A stretch of 64,000 bases of DNA from Sphaerimonospora sp050942215 (GCF_050942215.1 NZ_CP192056.1:4712001-4776000); one strand, 5' to 3'; positions 18,599-34,617 are shown, counted from the stretch's first letter. Notes: generated from the letters alone by a model not told the origin. A program made the numbers and translations.

Positions 18599-19812
18599 CC
18601 GGCTATCTGCGACCAGCGGTCGATCCACCGGTCGTAGTCGGCGGGACGTTCGGCGAAGTAGACGCCCCTGAACGCGTCCGGCTCGCCCATCCGGTAGGCC
18701 GTGCAGACCCGCCGGGCACGGCCGGTGCAGGCGCCGGAATTGGCGGGGGCGGCTCCGTTCCAGGCCGCCGCCTGACGTTGCACGTCCGCCGAGCCCGTCC
18801 AGTCCAGCCACCGGTACGCGCACGACGGGTGGGCGGCACGCGCCGACACCATCCAGAGGTCGGCCCAGCCGGTCACCGGGCGGTCGCCGACCGCCCGCAC
18901 GGGCCTGCCGCCGCGGCTCAGCACGTCCCGGTGGTACGGCGTGCCCTGCGCGAGCCGTACGGAACCCGCGGCGAAGCCCTTGACGACCTCGATGGGATCA
19001 CTCCAGAAGAGTCGCCTGCCGGGCTTGTCGAACAGCTCGGCCGCCGCGTCGAGCTGCTCCGGGGTCAGCCGGAACGGATCCTTGATCCTGGCGCCGCGAT
19101 CCTTCAGGACCAGCGCCGCGTCGGCCAGCGAGAGCGGGCTGTCCCTGAACATGACCGGTCCCTCGTCCGCGAAGACGGCGTCCGCACCGTCCGGATCGAC
19201 CTCGCCGGAGTCGTAGAGCACCTGGTTGAGCCCCCACAGGTACGGCACGCCGTACACCTGACCATCCTCTGCCGGCAGCTCGCGCAGCCGCTTGGGGATC
19301 TTGCCGTAGCCGTGGAGCAGCGCGGTGTTCAGCGGCGCGACCTTCCCTTCGGCGATCAGCCTGCCCGCGATCACGGGCGTGGCCGAGATCACGTCGAAGG
19401 ACGACGGGGCGGGCACGCTCGCCCCGTCGTCCCGGGAGGGGTCGTAGAACCGGAGGCCGACCTTGCAGCCGGTCGTCTTCTCGAACTCCCCGACCCAGGA
19501 GACCTTGGGGTCGGTGCCGCCCCACTCGACGTAGCCGTTGAGCGCGAGCACGCTGACCGCCCGCTCGCCGGTGCCGATCGAGGCGAGCGGCGTCGGGCCG
19601 GGCGCGGAGGCACGCGCGCTCGCCGAGGGCGAGACCGGCGAGGAGCGGGGCGGTGCGGCAGGACCGGCCGGGCCCGCGGCCGGGGCGCGCCCGGCCGCGG
19701 GCATGATCATCGGTGTCGCCCGCGTCGTGCCGTCCTGTCGCGGCCCGCCGCATGCCGAGGCCAGCAGCCCCGCCGCCGCGACGGCGACCACCAGCCGGTG
19801 TGTACGGCTCAC
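18595..19812 (-). CDS. Solute-binding lipoprotein, PotD-like (orphan ABC component)
   Basis: 405 residues. A lipoprotein signal (LLASACGG, Cys about 21) is followed by an unusually long Ala/Pro-rich spacer to about residue 75, then a periplasmic-binding fold of the polyamine/iron type (VSVLALNGYVEWGG, GVPYLWGLNQVLYDSG, GWADLWMVSARAAHPSCAYR). It should bind a small cationic solute outside the cell. GTG start at 19812 with AGGGGG eight bases upstream. No permease or ATPase gene is adjacent; the nearest is the pot operon 30 kb away. The end converges on the His-rich membrane protein with a 4-bp overlap. Confidence 0.75.
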   Translation of the reverse strand: MSRTHRLVVAVAAAGLLASACGGPRQDGTTRATPMIMPAAGRAPAAGPAGPAAPPRSSPVSPSASARASAPGPTPLASIGTGERAVSVLALNGYVEWGGTDPKVSWVGEFEKTTGCKVGLRFYDPSRDDGASVPAPSSFDVISATPVIAGRLIAEGKVAPLNTALLHGYGKIPKRLRELPAEDGQVYGVPYLWGLNQVLYDSGEVDPDGADAVFADEGPVMFRDSPLSLADAALVLKDRGARIKDPFRLTPEQLDAAAELFDKPGRRLFWSDPIEVVKGFAAGSVRLAQGTPYHRDVLSRGGRPVRAVGDRPVTGWADLWMVSARAAHPSCAYRWLDWTGSADVQRQAAAWNGAAPANSGACTGRARRVCTAYRMGEPDAFRGVYFAERPADYDRWIDRWSQIAG

Positions 19813-19939
19813 GCGAACGACCCCCTACCCGAGACGCGGTCCGTCCCGAGCCTACTGGCCGGGGCGGCGCCCACCGGGCGGGTCGCACGGGCGGCTCCGA
19901 TCGGGGTGCGCCCGATCGGGGCCGAACGGTGCGCCCGGG

Positions 19940-21428
<1,489 letters not shown>

Positions 21429-21445
<17 letters not shown>

Positions 21446-22763
21446 TGATGGTCTCCAGAGCGGTGACGAGGATGCCCAGGCCCTCGCGGGCCTCGTCCTC
21501 GGTGAGCGTGAGCGGCGGGGCCATCCGCAGGGCGTTGCCGTACAGGCCGCCCTTGCCTGCGAGCAGGCCGAGCCTCTTCGTCTCCTCCATGAAGCGGGTG
21601 GCCAGCGCGGGAGCGGGCGCACCGCCGGCGGGGTCGACGAGTTCGACGGCGAACATCAGTCCCTTGCCGCGTACGTCGCCGACGACGGGCAGGCGGGTCG
21701 CCGCCTCGCGCAGCCCACTGATGATGATCTCGCCGGTTCTGGCGGCATTGGCCTGCAGGCCGTGGTCGAGCACGTAGTCGAGGGTCGCGTTGGCCGCGGC
21801 CATCGAGATCGGGTTGCCGCCGAACGTGGCCACGCCCGCGGCGTGCGGGCCGTCCATGAGGTCGCCCCTGGCGACGACGCCGCCGACGGCGAAGCCGTTC
21901 CCCAGCCCCTTGGCGAACGTCATCATGTCGGGGGTCACGCCGTGGTTGTGGATGCCGAAGAACGCCGAGCCCGTACGGCCCCAGCCGGTCTGGACCTCGT
22001 CGGAGATGAACAGGATGCCCTCCTCGTCGAGGACCTCCTTGTAGGCGGCGAACAGGCCGTCGGGCGCCATCGTGAAGCCGCCCACCCCCTGGATCGGCTC
22101 GGCGATCAGGGCGGCGACGTCCTTGGTGACCGCGGTGGCGAGCACGTGCCGCAGGTCGTCGACGCAGGCCGCGATGTAGTCGGCGTCCGACATCCCGCGG
22201 AACTGGGCGAGGTGCTGGTCGGCGCCGTGCAGGAAGTGCACGTTCAGCGGCGAGAGCGAGTTGTTCTTCCAGGAGCGGTTGGAGGTGACGGCCACCGCGC
22301 CGAACGACCTGCCGTGGTAGCTCTGCCGCATGGCGAGCACCTGGTCGGATTTCCGCGCGTAGGTCGCCAGCAGCAGCGCGGTCTCGTTCGCCTCCGTGCC
22401 CGAGTTCGTGAAGAACACCTTGGCGTCGGGGATGCCCGACAGCCGGGCGATCTTCTCGGCGAGTTCGACCTGCCCGCGCAGGAGATAGACCGTGGAGGTG
22501 TGCACCACCCCGGTGGCGAGCTGCCGCTCCACGGCCTCCCGCACCTCGGCGATGTCATACCCGATCATGTTGGTCAGGATGCCCGCGAAGAAGTCGAGAT
22601 AGCTCTTCCCCGATGCGTCGACGACACGGTTGCCCTTGCCGCCGACGATCTCGATCGGCTCGTCGTAGTACAGGCCTACCCAGTTGGGCATGACCGCGCG
22701 ATGACGGGCGAGCAGGCCGTCGGTCTGCGACGTCTGTGTGGGATTGGGCGAGGAATCCGGCAT
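21429..22763 (-). CDS. Class III aminotransferase (GABA / beta-alanine type)
   Basis: 444 residues. PLP-fold motifs: NSGTEANETALLLATYARK, SYHGRSFGAVAVTSN, FISDEVQTGWGRTG and the Schiff-base Lys in TFAKGLGNGFAVGG. It belongs with omega-amino acid:oxoacid/pyruvate aminotransferases. Tight coupling to mmsA favours beta-alanine or beta-aminoisobutyrate as donor; GABA or putrescine cannot be excluded. ATG at 22763. It is divergent from a second PucR gene, repeating the PucR-gabT arrangement at 15.4 kb. Confidence 0.88.
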
Positions 22764-23190
22764 GCTTCGAGTATCCCTGCTGGTAAGCGTGCAGGCACAC
22801 CCGCCAACATGTCAGCATTTTTCGCCTTTCCCTTACAGATCGGCATTTTCTCCTTTGGGATGAGGCGGCGGGCCGCCCGGATCGGGGCGATTCGGCGGCG
22901 GCGCGCGGCCGGCGGGGCGGTCACGACCGCGGTGGGCACGCCGCCCACGACGGCGATGCCGGGCACCGGCCCTGTCCGCCGCACGGTGTCGTCGAGGGCC
23001 GAGCCGACGCCCGTCCGGCCGGGCCGCCACCCGGCGATACCGGCCACGGGCCTGGTCAGGAGATGTACGGCACCGGACAGAGGAGGGTTCCCGGATCGTG
23101 AGGAGCACGCCCCCGGCGCACCGGCCGGGAGCGCCATCTTGTCATCGGATGCCGCGCGGGCTTTACATAATGATCAGGTAGCCTCGTGAC
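22764..23190. other. Divergent control region between aminotransferase and PucR gene
   Basis: 427 bp. Close to the aminotransferase start are two 15-bp direct repeats (22807-22821 and 22835-22849). The last 30 bp before the PucR start are AT-richer (TTTACATAATGATC) and probably hold its promoter. Open frames here lack convincing ribosome sites. Confidence 0.6.
22807..22849 (-). promoter_or_regulatory. Direct repeats, possible PucR operators
   Basis: On the minus strand AAAATGCTGACATGT and AAAATGCCGATCTGT (12 of 15 identical) are spaced 28 bp start to start, 44 bp upstream of the aminotransferase start. A related AAAACGCCG lies in the other PucR-aminotransferase intergenic region at 15390. 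The binding role is inferred. Confidence 0.35.
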
Positions 23191-24801
23191 ATGTTGCCGA
23201 CGGTCGCCGATGTATTGGCGCTGGACACGGTACGTCGGGGCAGTCCGCGCGTGGTCGCCGGCGTCGACCGGCTGGACACCCGGGTCCGCTGGGTGCACGT
23301 GGGCGAGATCGCCGACATCGCGCATCTGCTGCGCGGGGGTGAGCTCGTGCTGACCACGGGCGTCGCCCTGCCGGGCGAGCCGGGCGAGCTCGCCGAGTAC
23401 ATCTCCGGCCTGGCCTCCGTCGGGGCCTCCGGCCTGATCGTCGAGCTGGGCCGCAGGTTCGTCCGCGAGCTGCCCCACGCCATCGTCGAGGCGGCCGAGG
23501 AGCACGGTCTGCCGCTGATCACCCTGGCCCGCGAGACGCCGTTCGTACAGATCACCGAGTCGGTCCACGCGCGGATCATCGACTGCCAGCTGCAGGAGCT
23601 GCGGGCCTCCGAGCAGCTCCACGAGGTGTTCACCGCGCTGTCCGTCGAGGGCGCGTCCCAGGCAGAGGTCCTCGGTCAGGTGACGCGCTTCTCCGGATGC
23701 CCCGTCCTGCTGGAGAACCTGGCCCACCAGGTCCTCGCCTGCGATGCCGCCGGCGCCGACACGGGCGTCATCCTGACCAATTGGGAAAGCCGCTCCCGCT
23801 CGGTCTCCCCCGCGGAGCGAACGGCCTACGACACCGCGGCCGGCTGGCTGGTCACCATGGTCGGCGCCCGCGGGCAGGACTGGGGCCGGCTGATCATGTT
23901 CTGCGACACTCCGCCCACCCCGCGCGACATCGTGCTGGTCGAGCGGGCGGCCACCACGCTCGCCCTCGGCCGGCTGCTCGAACGGCACAAGGAGTCCCTC
24001 GAACGGCAGGCGCACGGCACGATAATCACCGGCATCCTCACCCATGCCTTCTCCAATCCCGATGAGGCGGCGGCCCGTGCCCGCGCGGTCGGCGTGCCGC
24101 TCACCGGCCGCAGGCTGATCAGCGCGGTGGTCCGGCTCACCGCACCGCCCGGCACCGCGCTCGGCGAGCAGGCCAGGCTCGGTGAGCTCGCCGAGGCCGC
24201 GGCGGCGGCGTGCCGGGAGATCAAGCTGCCCGCGCTGGTCGGCGCGCTCGACCAGAACCGGGTCGGCGTGCTGCTGCCCCTCCCGCCGCGCGCCCCGGCC
24301 GAGGCCGCCCTCGGCGCGCTGGCCGAACGCCTGCGCGCCACCTTCGCCTCTCCGTTCGTGCTGGCCGCCGGGTCCGTGGTGGAGTCGGTCAAGGACGTAC
24401 GGCGCAGCTTCCTCGAGGCCGAGCAGGTCGCGGAGGTGGCGGTGCGCCAGCCCGACGGCCGGGCCTTCTACCGTCTGCCCGACCTGCGGCTGCGCGGCCT
24501 GCTGCACCTGCTGCGCGACGACGCGCGGCTCCAGACGTTCGCCGAACGCGAGCTGGGCGCGCTGCTGTCGCACGATGCCCAGCGACACGGTGACCTCACG
24601 AGAATTCTGCGGATCTACCTCGACGCGGGACGCAACAAGGCCGTCGCCGCCCAGAAGGCGCATCTTTCCCGGCCGGCCTTCTACGACCGGCTGCGGCGGC
24701 TGGAGCGCGTTCTCGACACAAACCTGGACGACGTGGAGTCATGCCTGTCCCTGCACGTCGCGCTGCTGGCCCTGGAGACGTTTCGCCGCGAGAATCCCTG
24801 A
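23191..24801 (+). CDS. PucR family transcriptional regulator
   Basis: 536 residues. The PucR N-terminal domain (TRVRWVHVGEIADIAHLLRG, GELVLTTGVALPG), a central GGDEF-like region and the C-terminal HTH_30 (NKAVAAQKAHLSRPAFYDRL) are complete. It is divergent from the aminotransferase-mmsA operon and is the likely activator of that unit in response to its substrate. Within the window it is the second PucR beside a class III aminotransferase, but the two regulators look only distantly similar, so they are not a recent duplication. Confidence 0.92.
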   Translation: MLPTVADVLALDTVRRGSPRVVAGVDRLDTRVRWVHVGEIADIAHLLRGGELVLTTGVALPGEPGELAEYISGLASVGASGLIVELGRRFVRELPHAIVEAAEEHGLPLITLARETPFVQITESVHARIIDCQLQELRASEQLHEVFTALSVEGASQAEVLGQVTRFSGCPVLLENLAHQVLACDAAGADTGVILTNWESRSRSVSPAERTAYDTAAGWLVTMVGARGQDWGRLIMFCDTPPTPRDIVLVERAATTLALGRLLERHKESLERQAHGTIITGILTHAFSNPDEAAARARAVGVPLTGRRLISAVVRLTAPPGTALGEQARLGELAEAAAAACREIKLPALVGALDQNRVGVLLPLPPRAPAEAALGALAERLRATFASPFVLAAGSVVESVKDVRRSFLEAEQVAEVAVRQPDGRAFYRLPDLRLRGLLHLLRDDARLQTFAERELGALLSHDAQRHGDLTRILRIYLDAGRNKAVAAQKAHLSRPAFYDRLRRLERVLDTNLDDVESCLSLHVALLALETFRRENP

Positions 24802-24923
24802 CCTCTGTGGTCGCGGGCAGTTTGCCCGTTGTGCGCCTCGGCTTGTTGAGATGGCGCACACCGGAAGTCAGGTCTGCATGCCCGCGTATAAAAGCTATCT
24901 CACCGACTACCCTCCGTAGACTC

Positions 24924-25175
24924 GTGATCACGAATCGAATCGTGTTTGCTCGAAGAGTGCAGACCGGAATCGAACCTCAAGTCAGCCCGGCGATCGTCGT
25001 GCGCGCGCTGTCTGCCCGCTTCCCCAAGTGGACGATCTGGTGGGGCGAGGCCACGATGTGCTACTGGGGCATGTCCCGCGGACGCGACGGGGCCCTGATC
25101 CACGTCGAGGCCCGCTCCGCCCAGGACTTCGTACGGCAGGCCCGGGAGATGGACGGCCGGACATCCCCGTCGTAA
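24924..25175 (+). CDS. Small conserved actinobacterial protein, unknown function
   Basis: Up to 83 residues. The core, FPKWTIWWGEATMCYWGMSR followed by a segment ending IHVEARSAQDFVRQAREMDG, matches a small-protein type I recall as frequent in Streptosporangiaceae, with a FPxWxxWWGxxTxxYWA-like motif and a Glu near an ExxxxDF turn. The start is uncertain: GTG at 24924, 24942 or 24957 all fit, and none has a clear ribosome site. A TAGACT -10-like box at 24917 would suit a leaderless or near-leaderless transcript. Function is unknown. Confidence 0.6.
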   Translation: MITNRIVFARRVQTGIEPQVSPAIVVRALSARFPKWTIWWGEATMCYWGMSRGRDGALIHVEARSAQDFVRQAREMDGRTSPS

Positions 25176-25346
25176 TCGTTCATCCTAATAGTGCCTATCT
25201 AAGGCACTCGTTCCATTCATCCACTTTGCGGGGATTTATCGGGAAAACAGGCTCAATTCTGTTGCTTTTTCGGCGTTTGGCGTCATTCTCCAGTGGTTCT
25301 CGTCACGATGGTCCAGGGAAGGATCATCACCCTGGAGAGGAACCGC

Positions 25347-26825
25347 ATGAGACGCCACCTGGCCATGGCGGCCACCGCCCTGGCCGTGACGATGACCACC
25401 CTCTCGGCTCCGGCACTCGCCGACTCCGTCTCGGGCCTCCCGACGACGAAGTTCCCCCTCGGTGTGCCGGGAGTCCCCACGTCGGCGGCCAAGAGCATCG
25501 CCCCCGGTGTCACCTACTCGGTGCTGAGACACGGCGCTTCGGAGGACGGCTACACGGTGAGCGTGGTGGTCAAAGGCAAGGACTTCATGTCCGAGGCCAC
25601 CGCCCAGGCTCAGGCGGAGGCGATCCAGGCGGCGGGACTCGAACCCCTCATGGTGAAGTTCACCCGGCCCGCCGTGGCGGACCTCCCGGCCGCGGACTAC
25701 TGGATGGTACGCGTGGGGAGCTGGCCGCTCGACAAGAAGAGCGAGGCGGCCAAGATCGTCAAGCAGCTCAAGGAGGCGGGCATATCCGCCAAGGTCGACT
25801 GGCAGGGCGACGACGGCTTCGCCACCACCGGGCCCTGGAGCGTCCGCGTCATCACGGTCGATCCACGGAAGTTCCGCGGATCCTTCCAGTCCTCGCTGGG
25901 CAGAAGCACCGCCAAGCGGGAGAAGGTCACCGAGATGGCCGCGTCGGCCAAGGCGATCGCCGCGGTCAACGGCGGGTTCTTCGACATCCACACGCTACCC
26001 GCGTTCCGCGGTGACCCCACCGGGATCTCGGTCGTCGGCGGCGAACTGCTCAGCGAAGCGGTCACCGGCCGGGTCGGCCTGGTGCTCCAGGGGCGTACGG
26101 CACGCGTCACCGAGCTGTCGTCCACGGTGGTCGCGCGCCCGAGCGGCGGAACCGCCGTACAGGTGACCGGCGTCAACCGCGTGCCCAAACCCGACGAGCT
26201 CGTGATGTACACCGAGGAACTCGGCCGGGCCACCCCCAAGAACGACGGCGCCGAAGCCGTGCTCGACGCGTCCGGCCAGGTCGTACAGGTCCGTTCGGCC
26301 GGCGGCAAGGTCGCCCCCGGCACCCGCGTCCTCCACGGCGTGGGCGCGGCGGCCGACTGGCTCTGGGAGAACGCCACCGAAGGCTCGACCATCAAGGTCA
26401 CGACCACGATCACGGACCTGAGGACCAGGAAGACCATCCCGCTCACGCCGCGAACCAACATCATCGGCGGGGCCATCGGCCTGGTCCGCGGTGGTCGCAT
26501 CTCCATCACGGCGTCCCGGGACGGCATGGCGAACGTCAACATGATCGTACGGAGACACCCACGGACACTCGCCGGGGTCACCAGGAACGGCAAGCTGATC
26601 ATCGCGGTCGTCGACGGACGCGCCCCCGGCAAGACCGTCGGCGCGTCCTTCTTCGAAGCGGCGGCGATCATGAAGTGGCTGGGCGCCCGAGACGCGATCA
26701 ACCTCGACGGCGGCGGCTCGACCGCGATGGTGATCGGCAAGAAGGTCGTCAACCACCCCTCCGACGGCGCGGAACGAGCCGTCGGAGACGCGCTGCTCAT
26801 CCTCGGCCCCGACACCACCCGCTGA
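25347..26825 (+). CDS. Secreted phosphodiester glycosidase family protein (NAGPA domain) with SPOR-like region
   Basis: 492 residues from ATG at 25347, with GGAGAGG six bases upstream. A signal peptide (MRRHLAMAATALAVTMTTLS, cleavage near APALA) is followed by a SPOR-like repeat region (about 50-165, VSVVVKGKDFMSEATAQAQA; WMVRVGSWPLDKKSEAAKIV). The NAGPA/phosphodiester glycosidase domain contains VNGGFFDIHTLPAFRGDPTG, VDGRAPGKTVG and DAINLDGGGSTAMV. Members release phosphodiester-linked N-acetylglucosamine or act on wall polymers. A surface role in cell-wall or polysaccharide metabolism is likely; the substrate is unknown. Confidence 0.88.
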   Translation: MRRHLAMAATALAVTMTTLSAPALADSVSGLPTTKFPLGVPGVPTSAAKSIAPGVTYSVLRHGASEDGYTVSVVVKGKDFMSEATAQAQAEAIQAAGLEPLMVKFTRPAVADLPAADYWMVRVGSWPLDKKSEAAKIVKQLKEAGISAKVDWQGDDGFATTGPWSVRVITVDPRKFRGSFQSSLGRSTAKREKVTEMAASAKAIAAVNGGFFDIHTLPAFRGDPTGISVVGGELLSEAVTGRVGLVLQGRTARVTELSSTVVARPSGGTAVQVTGVNRVPKPDELVMYTEELGRATPKNDGAEAVLDASGQVVQVRSAGGKVAPGTRVLHGVGAAADWLWENATEGSTIKVTTTITDLRTRKTIPLTPRTNIIGGAIGLVRGGRISITASRDGMANVNMIVRRHPRTLAGVTRNGKLIIAVVDGRAPGKTVGASFFEAAAIMKWLGARDAINLDGGGSTAMVIGKKVVNHPSDGAERAVGDALLILGPDTTR

Positions 26826-26866
26826 ACAGGTGATCACGCGGGCACTTCGCCGAATCCGTCCGACGA

Positions 26867-27751
26867 TCAGGTGACCGAGACCAGCCCGGCGATCGCGTCA
26901 TCGTCGCAGATGTCCCAGAACGTGCCGACGACATCCTCGAGATGATCGAGCGAGGCCGCCTCGAAGAGCACCTCCTGATATTTCGTGATGTCGTACTGTG
27001 TGGTGCCCATCGCGGCGAGGTCGAGAGGCCGGATGTCCATCCCCCGGAACTCCTCGATCTCGCCGTAAGAGCTCAGGATGCCCGCGCCGTACGCCTTGAG
27101 CTCGGCCCCCTCCCGCATGACACCGAACTCCAACGTGAACCAGAACACCTTGGAGACGAACTCCAGCGCCTCATCCGTCTCGACCCGGCGCGCCGCCCGG
27201 CCGGCGAGCCGGTACAGCTCCGCGAAACGTGGTGACGCGAGCGTGCTCGCGTGGCCGATCACCTCATGGATGATGTCCGGTTCCGGAGTGTAGAAAGGCA
27301 CCGAATGGTGCCGGATGTACTGCGTGGAGTGGAACAGGCCGTCCGCCAGCACGCCGTAGAACTCCCGCAGCGGAACCAACCCGGCCGCCGGCAGGTAACG
27401 GAAACCGGTGAGCGGCGCGAGCAGCTCGCTGACCTCTTGAAGCTGCGGTATACGGTCACGCGGCAGCCCGAGCCGCTCGGCCGCATCGAGAAACTCCCGC
27501 ACCGCATACGTACGGTGCTTCACCGCCAGCTCACCGGTCACGAGCGCCCAGACATGGTGCTCCTCGGCGGTGTACTCGACATGCGGAATCGGCTCGCCCG
27601 GCGTGTGGTTGAGCGCCAGCGCGGCGATGGCGTTGCGACGCTCGCGGTAAACGGCGTCAGCGAACCCCGGATGGCTCTTGGCCAACTCGACGACGACGGA
27701 TCCATCGTCACGGGTCTCCACCGGAGCGAAGTACTGTGCTTCCTCGAACAT
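26867..27751 (-). CDS. phhA: Phenylalanine 4-monooxygenase
   Basis: 294 residues. The aromatic amino acid hydroxylase core has the iron ligands His-His in PDIIHEVIGHAS (about 158-168) and Glu in FTLEFGVM (about 206). It uses tetrahydropterin and O2 to convert phenylalanine to tyrosine. ATG at 27751 is chosen because the family begins near MFEEAQYFAPVE; an in-frame start at 27769 is possible. An Lrp/AsnC gene lies divergently 131 bp away, the usual arrangement for control of aromatic amino acid degradation. Confidence 0.95.
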   Translation of the reverse strand: MFEEAQYFAPVETRDDGSVVVELAKSHPGFADAVYRERRNAIAALALNHTPGEPIPHVEYTAEEHHVWALVTGELAVKHRTYAVREFLDAAERLGLPRDRIPQLQEVSELLAPLTGFRYLPAAGLVPLREFYGVLADGLFHSTQYIRHHSVPFYTPEPDIIHEVIGHASTLASPRFAELYRLAGRAARRVETDEALEFVSKVFWFTLEFGVMREGAELKAYGAGILSSYGEIEEFRGMDIRPLDLAAMGTTQYDITKYQEVLFEAASLDHLEDVVGTFWDICDDDAIAGLVSVT

Positions 27752-27882
27752 ACTTCTATATGACAGCAAGTCGGGGTTTGGCTGGCAAGAGTGACCACTT
27801 CAGGTGGGCGAGGTGCTCAATATCAGTAGACGAACGGGGACTTCACTGGTCGATCCGATCAGTCCCGCGTAGTCTCGAACAC

Positions 27883-28347
27883 ATGCTGGATTCGCTCGAC
27901 AGCCGTCTCCTCGTCGCCATGCGCGCCAACCCCAGGATCGGGCTCACCGAGCTCGCCCGGCTGCTCGGCGTCGCCCGGGGAACGGTGCAGGCAAGACTTG
28001 AGAAGCTCACCGGACGCGGCGTGATCAGCGACTTCGGACCCACCGTGGTGACCGAGGAGATCGGCTATCCGATCCTCGCGTTCGCTTCCCTTCAGATCGC
28101 CCAGGGCAAACTCACCGAGGCCGTGCACTCACTGACCGAGATCCCCGAGATCCTCGAGGTGTACGGCACCAGCGGCCAGGCCGACCTGCTCTGCCGCGTT
28201 GTCGCACGCAACACCCCCCACCTCCAAGAGATCATCGCGAGAATCCTCGCCTCCCCCGCCATTCAACGAACCGACACGACGATCGCACTGTCCACCCAGA
28301 TTCCCTTCCGCATCGAACCCCTCCTGGCGGCCGCCGCTGCGAAGTGA
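27883..28347 (+). CDS. Lrp/AsnC family transcriptional regulator
   Basis: 154 residues. The HTH reads GLTELARLLGVARGTVQARL; the C-terminal RAM/AsnC ligand domain has VYGTSGQADLLCRVVARN. ATG at 27883. Divergent from phhA, it probably senses an aromatic amino acid and controls its degradation, as Lrp-type regulators of phenylalanine hydroxylase do elsewhere. A fragment-rich, terminator-containing region separates it from the convergent rRNA operon. Confidence 0.92.
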   Translation: MLDSLDSRLLVAMRANPRIGLTELARLLGVARGTVQARLEKLTGRGVISDFGPTVVTEEIGYPILAFASLQIAQGKLTEAVHSLTEIPEILEVYGTSGQADLLCRVVARNTPHLQEIIARILASPAIQRTDTTIALSTQIPFRIEPLLAAAAAK

Positions 28348-28710
28348 TCACGAGAGCGCCCGGGTTGGGCTCTTGTGGCGGCGGGTCAGGTGGTGGGGTG
28401 GGGTGGGCAGGGTTGAGGTGGTGGCGGGGTTTCAGGTGGTGTACGGAGATGCGGGTGGCGGGGTTTGATGTGGTGGGGTGGCCGGGGCCGGGTGCCCTGA
28501 CAGGTGCGGGCAGGGACGGGCAGCTGTTCCGGCCGGCCGTGACAGTCACGCCCTGGCGGCAGAGGCCTCCGGCCTCCCCGGGCGCGGTGGTCCCGGCACG
28601 GTCTTACGCCGGCCGGAACACCCACCCGCCCCCACCCACACCACGGACGCGCCACAGCACCGCCCCCACGGCCAACACGAACCGACCCCCACGAACCCCC
28701 GGCCGCAAAC

Positions 28711-28738
28711 AAAAAAAGGGAGGCACCCACGGCCTCCC
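28711..28738 (-). terminator. rRNA operon terminator 3
   Basis: Read on the minus strand: 7-bp stem GGGAGGC/GCCTCCC, 7-nt loop, followed by seven T residues. A canonical intrinsic terminator, the most distal of three. Confidence 0.88.
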
Positions 28739-28767
28739 GACACCCGCCCGCCCGGCACCCGGCACAG

Positions 28768-28787
28768 AAAACGGGGGACGCCCCCCG
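28768..28787 (-). terminator. rRNA operon terminator 2
   Basis: Minus strand: 6-bp stem CGGGGG/CCCCCG with a 4-nt loop, followed by TTTT. Confidence 0.75.
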
Positions 28788-28888
28788 AACACACCGCCAA
28801 CGACCCAGCCCCGCACAACGCGACCAGACCCAGAAACACGCAGGCCGCCCGACAAGGAACAGCCCCGAAGCGCCTCCACCCACACAAC

Positions 28889-28916
28889 AAAAAACGGGGG
28901 GCCACACCACCCCCCG
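28889..28916 (-). terminator. rRNA operon terminator 1
   Basis: Minus strand: 7-bp stem CGGGGGG/CCCCCCG with an 8-nt loop, followed by six T residues. It is the first of three met by polymerase leaving the 5S gene. Confidence 0.82.
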
Positions 28917-29001
28917 AACACACGCCCCACACCCACACACGCACAAAGCCCGGAAACGCGTGCAGGCCGCCCCACAAGGGACGGCCCGCACACAACAATT
29001 G

Positions 29002-29119
29002 TCCGGCGGCGACCTACTCTCCCACACCCCCACGGATGCAGTACCATCGGCGCTGGAAGGCTTAACTACCGGGTTCGGAATGTAACCGGGTGTTTCCCAA
29101 CCGCTAAAACCGCCGTAAC
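29002..29119 (-). rRNA. rrf: 5S ribosomal RNA
   Basis: About 118 nt. It begins GTTACGGCGGTTTTAGCGG and ends near AGTAGGTCGCCGCCGGAC; these ends pair to form helix I. The conserved CCGAACCCGG and GTTAAGCC words of 5S loops are present. Ends are estimated. Confidence 0.95.
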
Positions 29120-29238
29120 CCTACCAAACAGCCAACCACCAACCCCACACACCGACCCCACAAAAAGAGGGCCACGCACGCGGGCACGGTCCGGTTGCTG
29201 CTCGAAAATCACACAGTGGACGCAAACACCAAGATTGT

Positions 29239-34453
<5,215 letters not shown>

Positions 34454-34602
34454 CAATGTCTGAAAAGAAACCCCAGCCAACACCCACCACCACCGAAACA
34501 GCAGTGGATGCCGATCAAAGGAATCCGTCCCCCACACACCCACAAAAAAAAGGGGCGCGCGAGAACGGGGTAATGCATCAAAATGCACTGGCTTTTAGCA
34601 CA

Positions 34603-34617
34603 CTGTTGAGTTCTCAA
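34603..34617 (-). promoter_or_regulatory. boxA-like antitermination element in the rRNA leader
   Basis: Minus strand TTGAGAACTCAACAG, the leader word found ahead of 16S genes in many actinobacteria, about 150 bp before the mature 16S 5' end. Confidence 0.6.

Larger units (their letters stand above)
28348..29001. other. Intergenic region downstream of the rRNA operon
   Basis: About 650 bp without a credible gene. The half near the 5S gene is A/C-rich on the plus strand and holds three Rho-independent terminators acting on the minus strand. The half near the Lrp gene is G/T-rich with repeated GGTGGGG-like words and no ribosome sites. Confidence 0.75.

Noticed and set aside
23098..23181. 27-codon GTG frame with GAGGAGGG upstream, ahead of PucR
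   Set aside because: The spacing to the GTG is about ten bases, the peptide has no features, and it overlaps the PucR promoter region; too weak to call.
22809..23189. 127-residue plus-strand frame in the aminotransferase-PucR spacer
   Set aside because: No ribosome site, Arg/Pro/Ala-rich composition, and it covers the probable control region.
28348..28710. Protein-coding genes between the Lrp gene and the rRNA terminators
   Set aside because: Frames on both strands have skewed composition, no ribosome sites and no motifs.
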